Shown: positions 44,484 through 52,016 of the stretch, piece after piece
How the letters are laid out: every line of letters begins with the position of its first letter
Numbering within the stretch: position 1 is the stretch's first letter
NCBI GenBank assembly: GCA_937974245.1
Contig: CALJKV010000106.1
Coordinates: forward strand, 1-64,000
From: an uncultured Chloroflexota bacterium
GTDB taxonomy: Bacteria > Chloroflexota > Anaerolineae > Aggregatilineales > Phototrophicaceae
Length of the DNA stretch: 64,000 nt
Direction of reading: 5' to 3'
Translations under genes and position numbers: made by a program
The notes under the pieces: model-generated
Told to the model about the DNA's origin: nothing
Seen by the model: the letters and a program-made list of their open reading frames with translations, nothing else
Databases searched by the model: none

Positions 44484-45866
44484 TCATTTGCCTGCGTGTG
44501 TGTCTAGCCATTCTCGCGCCAGTTGAATCTGTTTGGCAACTGCCGCAGGCGCGGGGCCACCGGGCGCGGCACGCCGGGCAACCGACTGCTGGAAGTCGAA
44601 TGTTCTCGTGACATCCGCCTCGAATAAATCCGACATGCTGCGCAGTGTGTCCAGCGGAATCTGCGAGATAGTCATACTTTGCTCTACTGCCAGTCGCACG
44701 ATTTCACCAACGACAAGGTGCGCCTGCCGGAAGGGGAGACCTTTTTTCACGAGGTAGTCCGCCAGATCGGTTGCCAGCATGTCTTCCGTCAATGCGGCTT
44801 GCATCTTGTGTGGATTGAGTTGCAATGTCTGAATAATAGCCGTAATGACCGGGAGCAGGCGAGTCAGGGTGTCAAAACTGTCAAAGACCGCTTCTTTGTC
44901 TTCCTGCAAGTCTTTGTTATACGTGCTGGGCAGCCCCTTGAGTGTCGTCAACAAACCGGTCAGGTTGCCAATCAACCGCCCGGTCTTGCCGCGTGCCAGC
45001 TCCATCGGGTCTGCATTGCGTTTTTGCGGCATCAGGCTTGAACCAGTACTGTAACGGTCATTGAGCGTAATATACCCAAACAGCGGGTTACTGTAGAGAA
45101 TGATATCCTCCGCTAACCGGCTCAGGTGCGTCCCCGCCAGCGCCAGCCCGAATAGAAACTCGGCGGCAAAGTCACGATCACTCACCCCATCCAGACTATT
45201 CACCGAAATCGCCGCGAATCCCAGCTCTTGCGCCAGTTTCTCTCGGTCAACTGGGAACGGTGTTCCAGCCAGTGCCCCTGAACCGAGTGGGCAAACAGAT
45301 GTCCGTCTCTGGCAGTCGTCTAACCGCTCCACGTCACGGGCGAGCATCCAGAAGAAACTCATCAGCCAGTGCGCGGCAGTGATCGGTTGTGCCGGCTGCA
45401 GATGGGTGTAGCCGGGCATTAGCGTCTGGATATGTTTGCCAGCTTGCTCAACCAGCGCGACCTGCAAACCAACCAAACGCGCCTTTATCTCCTCGATTGC
45501 GTCCAATACCCACAGGCGGAAGTCGGTTGCCACCTGGTCGTTGCGGCTGCGCCCCGTATGCAGCTTGCCGCCTTCAGGCCCGACCAGCTCGGTCAAACGG
45601 CGTTCAACAGCGGTGTGAATGTCTTCATCGCCCGGCTTCAGCGTAAATGTCCCGGACTCGAACTCCTGCAGGACTTTCTGTAATCCCTGAACGATGCTTG
45701 CATACTCTTCTCCGGTGATAATTTCGGCCTGAGCAATCGCCTGGGCATAAGCTATGCTCCCCGCTATGTCCTGCGCATACATGCGCCGGTCAAAGCCGAT
45801 ACTGTCATTTAAGGCACGCAGGTCACCATCCGTCGGCTCATTGAAAGCGCCTCCCCATAACGTCAT
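44484..45866 (-). CDS. argH: Argininosuccinate lyase
   Basis: Last step of arginine synthesis, splitting argininosuccinate into arginine and fumarate. The 460-residue protein shows DEDIHTAVERRLTELVG, TGRSRNDQVATDFRLW, PGYTHLQPAQPITAAHW and the family signature TGSSLMPQKRNADPMELARG. It follows argG by 130 bases that contain a hairpin repeat. Confidence 0.95.
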   Translation of the reverse strand: MTLWGGAFNEPTDGDLRALNDSIGFDRRMYAQDIAGSIAYAQAIAQAEIITGEEYASIVQGLQKVLQEFESGTFTLKPGDEDIHTAVERRLTELVGPEGGKLHTGRSRNDQVATDFRLWVLDAIEEIKARLVGLQVALVEQAGKHIQTLMPGYTHLQPAQPITAAHWLMSFFWMLARDVERLDDCQRRTSVCPLGSGALAGTPFPVDREKLAQELGFAAISVNSLDGVSDRDFAAEFLFGLALAGTHLSRLAEDIILYSNPLFGYITLNDRYSTGSSLMPQKRNADPMELARGKTGRLIGNLTGLLTTLKGLPSTYNKDLQEDKEAVFDSFDTLTRLLPVITAIIQTLQLNPHKMQAALTEDMLATDLADYLVKKGLPFRQAHLVVGEIVRLAVEQSMTISQIPLDTLRSMSDLFEADVTRTFDFQQSVARRAAPGGPAPAAVAKQIQLAREWLDTHAGK

Positions 45867-45937
45867 ATTTTCTCCTTAAATTGGCTTCGAGGCACATCCT
45901 CGGTGTAACCAGGAATGAAGTTTGTCCCGTAGGCCGT

Positions 45938-45963
45938 AGGGCAAGGCCATGCCTTGCCCCCAA
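45938..45963 (-). repeat. Perfect intercistronic hairpin between argG and argH
   Basis: GGGCAAGGC and GCCTTGCCC form a 9-base stem with a two- to three-base loop. Palindromes of this GC-rich kind occur dispersed in many genomes; here it lies between two genes of one operon and has no T run. Confidence 0.6.
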
Positions 45964-45995
45964 CACACCAACACAAATGATTCGGGTGACCGCAC

Positions 45996-47261
45996 TCAGT
46001 CCCGCTTGAACTTGCTATAGTCCGGTTTGCGGTAACGGCTCTTACCACCGCCGTCAATTGCCAGCAGCGCTTCGACCTTCAGCGGCAGGCCAAACAGGTG
46101 GATGAAGCCTTCAGCGTCTTTCTGATTATAGACATCTTCCTGCCCAAACGAGGCATAGTCTTCCCGATACAGGCTGTATTCGCTCTTGCGTCCGGCAATA
46201 ATGATATTTCCTTTGTATAGCTTGATCCGCACCACACCGCTCACATTGCGTTGCGTCACCTGAATGAAGGCGTCCATCGCTTCGCGCAGTTGTGTATACC
46301 ACTGTCCGTTATAGACTAGTTCAGCATATTTGGCGGCGATAAAGTCCTTAAAGTGCATCGTATACTTGTCCAGGCACATGCTTTCCAATGCCTGGTGTGC
46401 CTTGAGCAGCACCGTCCCGGCGGGCGTCTCGTAAACCCCACGGCTTTTCATGCCGACCAACCGGTTTTCCACAATATCCACCCGCCCCACACCATGAATG
46501 CTCGCCAGCATATTCAGGCGCGTGAACAAATCTACCGCAGGTAGTTCTTCCCCATTCAGACTGACCGGGTTGCCTTGCAGAAAGCCGATTTCTACGTATT
46601 CTGGTTTGTCAGGGGCGGCTTCCGGGCTGGTCGTTAGTTGGTACATTGACTCTTCCGGCTCGTTCCAGGGGTTTTCCAGCAGGCCGCCTTCGTGGCTCAG
46701 GTGGAACAGGTTGCGGTCACGGCTGTAGATGGATTTCTCGGTAGCCGATACGGGTACATTGTACTGACGGGCATACGCCAGCGCGTCTTCTCGGCTGCGA
46801 ATATCCCATTCCCGCCAGGGCGCGATAATCTTCAGTTTGGGGTTCAGCGCCATCACCGTGAGTTCAAAGCGCACCTGGTCGTTACCTTTGCCTGTTGCGC
46901 CATGCGAAACGGCGTCCGCGCCTTCCAGCTCGGCAATTTCAACCATGTGTTTGGCGATCAAAGGCCGGGCGAACGACGTGCCAAGAAGGTATTCGCGTTC
47001 ATAAACCGCCCCGGCTTGCATCGTGGGGAAGACGAAATCGGTCAAAAACTCTTCGCGCAGGTCACGAATGTAGAGTTTGCTTGCCCCGGATTGAATCGCC
47101 TTTTCTTCCAACCCCGCCAGTTCCTCCTCCTGACCCAGGTCGGCACAGAAGCAAATGACCTCGCAGCCATCGTAATTATTGCGCAACCAGGGGACGATAA
47201 CCGACGTATCGAGGCCGCCGCTGTACGCCAATACCACTTTCTTGATTGTTTCTTGCGACAT
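45996..47261 (-). CDS. argG: Argininosuccinate synthase
   Basis: Joins citrulline and aspartate with ATP. The 421-residue protein has VVLAYSGGLDTSVIVPWL (the P-loop-like ATP site), GATGKGNDQVRFELT, and SIYSRDRNLFHLSHEGG. The C-terminus is a little longer than usual and ends in basic residues. Its expression is probably set by the Arg-leader attenuator immediately upstream. Confidence 0.95.
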   Translation of the reverse strand: MSQETIKKVVLAYSGGLDTSVIVPWLRNNYDGCEVICFCADLGQEEELAGLEEKAIQSGASKLYIRDLREEFLTDFVFPTMQAGAVYEREYLLGTSFARPLIAKHMVEIAELEGADAVSHGATGKGNDQVRFELTVMALNPKLKIIAPWREWDIRSREDALAYARQYNVPVSATEKSIYSRDRNLFHLSHEGGLLENPWNEPEESMYQLTTSPEAAPDKPEYVEIGFLQGNPVSLNGEELPAVDLFTRLNMLASIHGVGRVDIVENRLVGMKSRGVYETPAGTVLLKAHQALESMCLDKYTMHFKDFIAAKYAELVYNGQWYTQLREAMDAFIQVTQRNVSGVVRIKLYKGNIIIAGRKSEYSLYREDYASFGQEDVYNQKDAEGFIHLFGLPLKVEALLAIDGGGKSRYRKPDYSKFKRD

Positions 47262-47303
47262 GATATTCCTCCAATGTGCCTGCTTGACGAAGGCTTGACA
47301 GTG

Positions 47304-47341
47304 TAAATAAAAAACCCCGGATGATGTGGTTGTCCGGGGTA
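47304..47341 (-). terminator. Attenuator terminator before argG
   Basis: Minus-strand ACCCCGGA (47340-47333) pairs with TCCGGGGT (47321-47314) across an 11-base loop, then TTTTTATTT. It sits 23 bases after the leader stop codon and about 43 bases before argG. Confidence 0.85.
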
Positions 47342-47363
47342 AAAGTAGGTAGAACTCGTCAGG

Positions 47364-47450
47364 TTACAAATACACACCCATACCGCCGGACTCGATTGCA
47401 GTACGGCGACGACGGATTGTGCGAGTGGGGTAGGGCATCATATTCAACAT
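47364..47450 (-). CDS. Arg-rich leader peptide of argG-argH
   Basis: A 28-codon frame starting at ATG 47450, which lies at the predicted transcript start. Residues 10-16 are RTIRRRR, five Arg in seven codons (CGC, CGT, CGT, CGC, CGT). Downstream codons 20-23 form one arm of an antiterminator. The position before argG, and hairpins that switch as expected, make an arginine-sensing leader the best reading. The frame can be extended upstream to 47672, but the promoter lies inside that extension. Confidence 0.75.
   Translation of the reverse strand: MLNMMPYPTRTIRRRRTAIESGGMGVYL
47382..47407 (-). promoter_or_regulatory. Pause and antiterminator segments of the argG attenuator
   Basis: GCCGTACT (47407-47400, Arg codons 15-16 and the next) pairs with AGTCCGGC (47392-47385), one mismatch. 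The overlapping GTCCGGCGGT (47391-47382) pairs instead with ACCCCGGAC (47340-47332) of the terminator, nine pairs and one bulged C. A ribosome held at the Arg run breaks the first pairing and allows the second. Confidence 0.6.
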
Positions 47451-47457
47451 GCGCATA

Positions 47458-47485
47458 AGCATAGCGCGGATATACCAGATGTCAA
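47458..47485 (-). promoter_or_regulatory. Promoter of the argG-argH operon
   Basis: Minus-strand TTGACA (47485-47480), 16 bases, TATGCT (47463-47458). The leader ATG begins eight bases after the -10 box, so the leader peptide is probably read from a leaderless message. Confidence 0.6.
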
Positions 47486-47648
47486 GGAATTGAGAAAGTC
47501 TATTATTATAGATGGGCGGAATTAAGACTAATCTCGTCGGGGTAGTTATAAAATAGTCGTGAAGGCCGAACCTTATGTCTGTATACACCCATACTTTACC
47601 TATAATAACCAGTATATCACGATCAAGGGATACTTCAGGAGAATCACT

Positions 47649-48128
47649 ATGAAGAAACCAACATCGGAACAAATCATCGAGAGTACTATCATTGTCGCAA
47701 AAGCGATTTTGGCATCAGACGCACTGGAAGTGCATAAACGTGGTTTCATGAGTTCGTGTATTTGGATGGTTACAGAATCCAATGGCAAATATGGTGTTCC
47801 ATATTGGAGTGAAGGAATTTATGAGCTTGTCCAGCGGGAGGGCAGCCTTGGAAATGTCCTGAAACTTCGCCCGCTACTTGTTCGACATGAGCATGTCAGA
47901 CCGCGTAAGTATATCGTCGAGGACAGCATGAACGATCAAAAGAATGTAGAGGCTATCTTGCTGAGAGATTCTATCGCTTGTTTGGTTACGAAAGAGGAAC
48001 ATAAGAAGTTAGACCATTTAGATACGGGGTTTGGTCGTTATGAAGCAGCAAGTATCCGTATCTGGGAAGTCAAAAAAGGGCAATGGATGGACTTTGAGGA
48101 ACAAAAAAACCTTCCACGGTTGCTGTAG
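47649..48128 (+). CDS. Hypothetical protein, 159 residues
   Basis: Starts at ATG 47649 with AGGAG seven to eight bases upstream; a longer frame from 47559 is not supported. The protein is soluble, mixed alpha/beta by composition, with no Cys motif or signal peptide. I do not recognise a family. Lower GC than the neighbours and isolation between the arg promoter and tRNA-Pro suggest an acquired or lineage-specific gene. A TATAAT box lies about 55 bases upstream. Confidence 0.6.
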   Translation: MKKPTSEQIIESTIIVAKAILASDALEVHKRGFMSSCIWMVTESNGKYGVPYWSEGIYELVQREGSLGNVLKLRPLLVRHEHVRPRKYIVEDSMNDQKNVEAILLRDSIACLVTKEEHKKLDHLDTGFGRYEAASIRIWEVKKGQWMDFEEQKNLPRLL

Positions 48129-48142
48129 AAGGTTCCTAATAG

Positions 48143-48216
48143 TCGGGGTGACGGGATTCGAACCCATGGCCTCTTGCACCCCATGCAAGCGCGCTACCGG
48201 ACTGCGCCACACCCCG
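48143..48216 (-). tRNA. tRNA-Pro (GGG)
   Basis: Minus-strand cloverleaf: acceptor CGGGGTG/CACCCCG, anticodon stem CTTGC/GCAAG with loop ATGGGGT giving anticodon GGG, T arm ATGGG TTCGAAT CCCGT, discriminator A. CCA is not encoded, unlike in the tRNA-His of this window. Confidence 0.95.
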
Positions 48217-48227
48217 AACTGGTGTTG

Positions 48228-48256
48228 AGTATAGCCGATACAAATGTGTCCCGCAA
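48228..48256 (-). promoter_or_regulatory. Promoter of tRNA-Pro
   Basis: Minus-strand TTGCGG (48256-48251), 17 bases, TATACT (48233-48228). Start expected near 48221, 5 bases before the mature end. The stretch 48257-48516 upstream holds nothing else I can identify. Confidence 0.6.
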
Positions 48257-48516
48257 GGCTGAAAAGACGTGTTTTCGCGCCGCTTTTCCTGTTATCCGTC
48301 GAAAAAGTGAACAAAGCTTTTCACAAATGTTCACCCTCTTTCATCCAGATTGTACTATGATAACCAGGGTACATCATGTGACGTTTTTCCCAGGACATAA
48401 ATGCCCCAAAAATCTCCGCCAGAATAACCCCGTTTACAGCAATTTGCTGCACTTGCTGTAGTTACAGCGACATCACTTATGCGGCAATCCACCGTGCCTC
48501 TTCTTTTCGCTTGGCC

Positions 48517-48828
48517 TCAGCGCGACGCAATCTGGATGCTATTGCCCTGAATTCGTACCGCGTATGTCGGCACATCCACGATGGCCGGGGCGGTGAGCAC
48601 CTTCCCGTTTGTGATATCGAATGTCGCCCCATGTCGGGGGCATTCGATGATACATCCCGTGAGTTCACCCTCTGCCAGAGGGCCATCATCATGTGTACAG
48701 ACGTCTTCTATAGCATAATATGTGCCATCTACATTGAAAATTGCCACCCAGTGCCGCCCTAATTCGACAACCATACGCTCGCCGGGCGGGATCTCATCAA
48801 TAGTAGCTACAGTGATGAATTCAGCCAT
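48517..48828 (-). CDS. Rieske 2Fe-2S ferredoxin-like protein of the suf operon
   Basis: A 103-residue single Rieske domain. CTHDDGPLAEGEL and CPRHGATFDITNG supply the Cys-His and Cys-His pairs that bind the cluster. Such small proteins are often annotated as ferredoxin subunits of non-heme oxygenases, but in suf clusters of several phyla they follow sufU, and they may carry electrons for, or receive, newly made clusters. It lies 8 bases after sufU as last gene of the operon. Confidence 0.9.
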   Translation of the reverse strand: MAEFITVATIDEIPPGERMVVELGRHWVAIFNVDGTYYAIEDVCTHDDGPLAEGELTGCIIECPRHGATFDITNGKVLTAPAIVDVPTYAVRIQGNSIQIASR

Positions 48829-48836
48829 AATTTCTA

Positions 48837-49244
48837 CTAGATATCCTCTTCTTCGTCTTCAGACTTGCGCCATTCTGCCAGCCCATATGCACCGATTTTC
48901 AGGACTTTCAAGGAAAGCAGGGCGCACTTGACGCGGTTCATCGATAGCGGAATCCCGATCATTTCCAGGATACGCTCTTTATCAATGTGCCGGACTTCAT
49001 CCAGTGTCTTGCCGATGATTTCTTCGCCCAGCATTGAGGCTGCCGCCTGGCTGATCGCACAACCGTCCCCATCCCAGGCGACATCAGTAATACGGTCATT
49101 TTCGTCCACCCGCATCGTTAGATGGAGACGATCTCCACACAATGGGTTGTGTTCCTCGCACTCAATATCCGCACTTTCGAGTATACCAGCGTGCCGGGGA
49201 TTTTTAGCGTGATCGAGAATGATCTCGCGGTACATATCTTCCAT
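48837..49244 (-). CDS. sufU: SufU-type iron-sulfur assembly protein
   Basis: A 135-residue IscU-like protein. Three Cys (NPLCGD, GCAIS, KCALLS) and the Asp next to the first are in SufU positions, and the insert between the second and third Cys is present (about 20 residues more than IscU). SufU is the zinc-dependent sulfur acceptor that stimulates SufS. It lies 14 bases after sufS. The acidic tail EDEEED is unusual. Confidence 0.93.
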   Translation of the reverse strand: MEDMYREIILDHAKNPRHAGILESADIECEEHNPLCGDRLHLTMRVDENDRITDVAWDGDGCAISQAAASMLGEEIIGKTLDEVRHIDKERILEMIGIPLSMNRVKCALLSLKVLKIGAYGLAEWRKSEDEEEDI

Positions 49245-49258
49245 AGGGGATGTTCCTG

Positions 49259-50515
49259 TTATCCAGCAAATACTTTCTTTGCTTTATACAACCCTTCGAT
49301 CAATGCGTCAATCTCCACTGGTGTATTATACAGGTATACGCTGGCACGGGCTGTCGCGCCAACCCCCAAATAATCATGCAATGGCATCGCGCAATGATGC
49401 CCCGCTCGAACTGCAATTCCCTCGGCATCCAATAACTGTGCCAGGTCGTGGGGGTGAATATCGGCGAAGCGGAATGTCGCCACTGCGCCCCGATCAATGC
49501 TATATTGCGGGCCGTAGAGTGTGACACCAGGGACTTCCGCCAGTCGTTCCAGCATATATTCCGTGAGAATATGTTCGTGTGCTTGAACTTGTTCCATGCC
49601 CAACTGGGTCAGATAATCCACTGCCGCTCCCAGGCCGATAGCCTGCGCGATGCTGGGCGTCCCTGCCTCGAACTTATACGGCAAATCGTTCCAGGTGCTG
49701 CCCTCTAGCGTCACACGAGAAATCATGTCCCCGCCGCTCATCCATGGGGGCATGGCTTCCAGTAGGTCGCGCTTGCCATAGAGAATGCCTACCCCGGTGG
49801 GACCGACCATCTTATGTCCGCTAAAGGCCAGAAAGTCCGCGTCAATCGCCTGCACATCAACGGGCATGTGAGGGACACTCTGCGCCCCATCTACCAGAAT
49901 TAGCGCCCCATATTCATGTGCTAACCGGGCAATTTCTGCTACCGGGTTGACCGTTCCCAGCACATTCGACATATGCAGAATCGTGACGAATTTGACTGGC
50001 TGTGTTGCAAGCTCGTGCCTGAGCGTATCCATATCCAATGTGCCATCGCTAAGAATCGGCACATACCTCAGAGTAAACCCTTTTTCAGCCGCCAGAAGTT
50101 GCCAGGGAACGATATTCGAATGATGCTCCATCACCGTAGAAAGTACCACATCACCTGGCTTCAGGTTGGCGCGGCCCCAGCTATTGGCAACCAGGTTAAT
50201 ACTCTCGGTTGTCCCACGTGTGAAGATAACTTCTCGTTTGCTACCCGCATTGATGAACTTTCGGACTTTCACTCGCGCCGCTTCATAGGCCACAGTCGCC
50301 TCTTCACTGAGCTTGTGGATACCCCGGTGGACATTGGCATTGTACCTGCGGTAGTAGTCATCAAGCGTCTCAATGACCGACAATGGCTTCTGGCTCGATG
50401 CGGCGTTATCGAGGTAAATAAGGGGTGTGCCGGGGTGATGTTCCTGGTTCAGAATAGGGAAGTCGGCCCGTGCCCGGTCAATATCGTAGGGGAATGCCCG
50501 GTGTGTCGTAGACAT
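49259..50515 (-). CDS. sufS: Cysteine desulfurase
   Basis: PLP enzyme that takes sulfur from cysteine for cluster assembly. The 418-residue group II desulfurase shows YLDNAASSQKPLSVI, NVHRGIHKLSEEATVAYE, FTRGTTESINLVA, FSGHKMVGPTGVGILYG with the PLP Lys, and RAGHHCAMPLHDYLG with the active Cys. ATG 50515 has AAGGAT upstream. Confidence 0.94.
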   Translation of the reverse strand: MSTTHRAFPYDIDRARADFPILNQEHHPGTPLIYLDNAASSQKPLSVIETLDDYYRRYNANVHRGIHKLSEEATVAYEAARVKVRKFINAGSKREVIFTRGTTESINLVANSWGRANLKPGDVVLSTVMEHHSNIVPWQLLAAEKGFTLRYVPILSDGTLDMDTLRHELATQPVKFVTILHMSNVLGTVNPVAEIARLAHEYGALILVDGAQSVPHMPVDVQAIDADFLAFSGHKMVGPTGVGILYGKRDLLEAMPPWMSGGDMISRVTLEGSTWNDLPYKFEAGTPSIAQAIGLGAAVDYLTQLGMEQVQAHEHILTEYMLERLAEVPGVTLYGPQYSIDRGAVATFRFADIHPHDLAQLLDAEGIAVRAGHHCAMPLHDYLGVGATARASVYLYNTPVEIDALIEGLYKAKKVFAG

Positions 50516-50535
50516 CGATTTATCCTTAAACAGCA

Positions 50536-50571
50536 AAGGCGCGTCAGATACGTAATCATCAGACGCGCCTT
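50536..50571 (-). repeat. Perfect hairpin between sufD and sufS
   Basis: AAGGCGCGTC and GACGCGCCTT form a 10-base stem with a 16-base loop, followed on the minus strand by TGCTGTTT. It may be a weak terminator or processing site that lowers sufS-sufU-Rieske expression relative to sufCBD. Confidence 0.6.
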
Positions 50572-50596
50572 GACTCGACTCACGAATGAAGACGTG

Positions 50597-51937
50597 CTAC
50601 CCGATGATCTTGTTTTCCATCGCGGCTTGCAAACGTTCCCGCACCCGTTCAAATGGGATACGCTGGAGTAGCTCATCAAAGAAACCGTCAATTACCATGA
50701 GTTCAGCAGTCGGGCGGTCAATACCGCGTGCCATGAGGTAAAAAACAGATTCTTCTTCCAGTGTACCGAATGTAGCCGCATGTGAACAGGCCACATCATC
50801 AGCTTCAATCTCTAATCCGGGAATGGCATCCATACGCGCATCTTCGCTCAAAAGCAGGTTGCGACTCGCCTGGAAACCATCAATTTTCTGCATCTGGGGT
50901 AGAGACTTAATCATACCCTGCCACACCGTCCGTGCAGTATCCCGCGCCGCTCCCTTGAATAGCAGGTCGGAGGTTGTCAGCGGTGCATTATGATTCTGCT
51001 GGGTGTCGTGGTCGAAAAGCTGGTCGTGGTTGGCGAAGAAGAAGCCCGACATGCGCCCATTCGCGCCCATACCATCCAGTTCGATTTCCAGGTAGGCTTT
51101 CACCAGCCGGCCGCCCATATTGCCGACAATCCAATCCAGATTGGCATTGCGCCCGACACGGCCACGTTGATGACTGAATTCAAAGGTTTCCCGGTTCCAG
51201 TCCTGCAGACTGACATATTGCAGGTTAGCAGCATCCCCAACCAGCAGTTCTGTTGCGCCTATATACGCGGATTGCGTTTCACTGGTTGTGGAAGAATAAT
51301 CTACGAGCATCGTCGCCTGGGAATTCTCTTCCAGTACCACCAGGACATGCCCCAGACTGGCCCCGGCATGTGTGTTATAGCTAATCACGTGCAGAGGCAG
51401 TTCGGCGGCCTTATTGCGCGGCACATACAGGAAAACACCATGTGTCCACAGCGCCGCGTGCAGGGCCGCGAATTTGCCATCACTGGGTAGTACTGCTTTG
51501 GTCATCAGATTGGCACGTACCAGGTCGGGATGTTCCCGGCAGGCCGTCTGCAGATCGGTGAAAATGATCCCTTGCTGGGCGAGTTCTTCCGCCAGTTCAT
51601 TGTGGACGACCTTGCCATCCACAAAAACGAGTAATCCGCCTTGTGCGTCGCCAATCAACGGCTCACGGTTAGCCGCCGGGACCGTGTTCAGGGTCGCCCC
51701 GTTGGCGCGAACCTGTTTTTCCGCCTCATTCCAGCGGATATGCCGGTAATCGGTACGCCGCCACTCCTCGGTTTGCAGGCTGGGCATCGGTAAATCTTCA
51801 TATAGTTCCCAGGCTGCTAGGCGGCTTTCCCGCAGCCACTCGGGTTCACTGTTAGTAGTGCTGATCGCTTCGACATCAGCGCGGGTATACCCTGGCGTGA
51901 CGGGTTCAAGCGAACGCCTACGGCTTCTCACAACCAC
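50597..51937 (-). CDS. sufD: SufD, component of the SufBCD scaffold
   Basis: A 446-residue beta-helix protein of the SufB/SufD family. The core region shows YVSLQDWNRETFEFSHQRG, NHDQLFDHDTQQNHNAPLT and, near the C-terminus, CSHAATFGTLEEESVFYLMARGI with the conserved His. It forms the SufBC2D complex with SufB and SufC. The N-terminal region (~1-130) is variable as usual. Confidence 0.9.
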   Translation of the reverse strand: MVVRSRRRSLEPVTPGYTRADVEAISTTNSEPEWLRESRLAAWELYEDLPMPSLQTEEWRRTDYRHIRWNEAEKQVRANGATLNTVPAANREPLIGDAQGGLLVFVDGKVVHNELAEELAQQGIIFTDLQTACREHPDLVRANLMTKAVLPSDGKFAALHAALWTHGVFLYVPRNKAAELPLHVISYNTHAGASLGHVLVVLEENSQATMLVDYSSTTSETQSAYIGATELLVGDAANLQYVSLQDWNRETFEFSHQRGRVGRNANLDWIVGNMGGRLVKAYLEIELDGMGANGRMSGFFFANHDQLFDHDTQQNHNAPLTTSDLLFKGAARDTARTVWQGMIKSLPQMQKIDGFQASRNLLLSEDARMDAIPGLEIEADDVACSHAATFGTLEEESVFYLMARGIDRPTAELMVIDGFFDELLQRIPFERVRERLQAAMENKIIG

Positions 51938-52016
51938 AGATTCTTTCTCCTCAGTACATCAGTATCAGACCAGAGTAATGACTCTGCCCCGATCGTATCG
52001 TCGTATGGGTGGGTAA

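Noticed and set aside
47451..47672. Longer version (102 codons) of the arg leader frame
   Set aside because: It would need transcription from upstream of the TTGACA promoter, and its extra residues look random; only the last 28 codons carry the Arg run and hairpins.
48477..48516. Extension of the Rieske protein beyond its stop (RRAEAKRKEEARW in another frame)
   Set aside because: The Rieske frame ends cleanly in TGA at 48517; the extra residues belong to a different frame.
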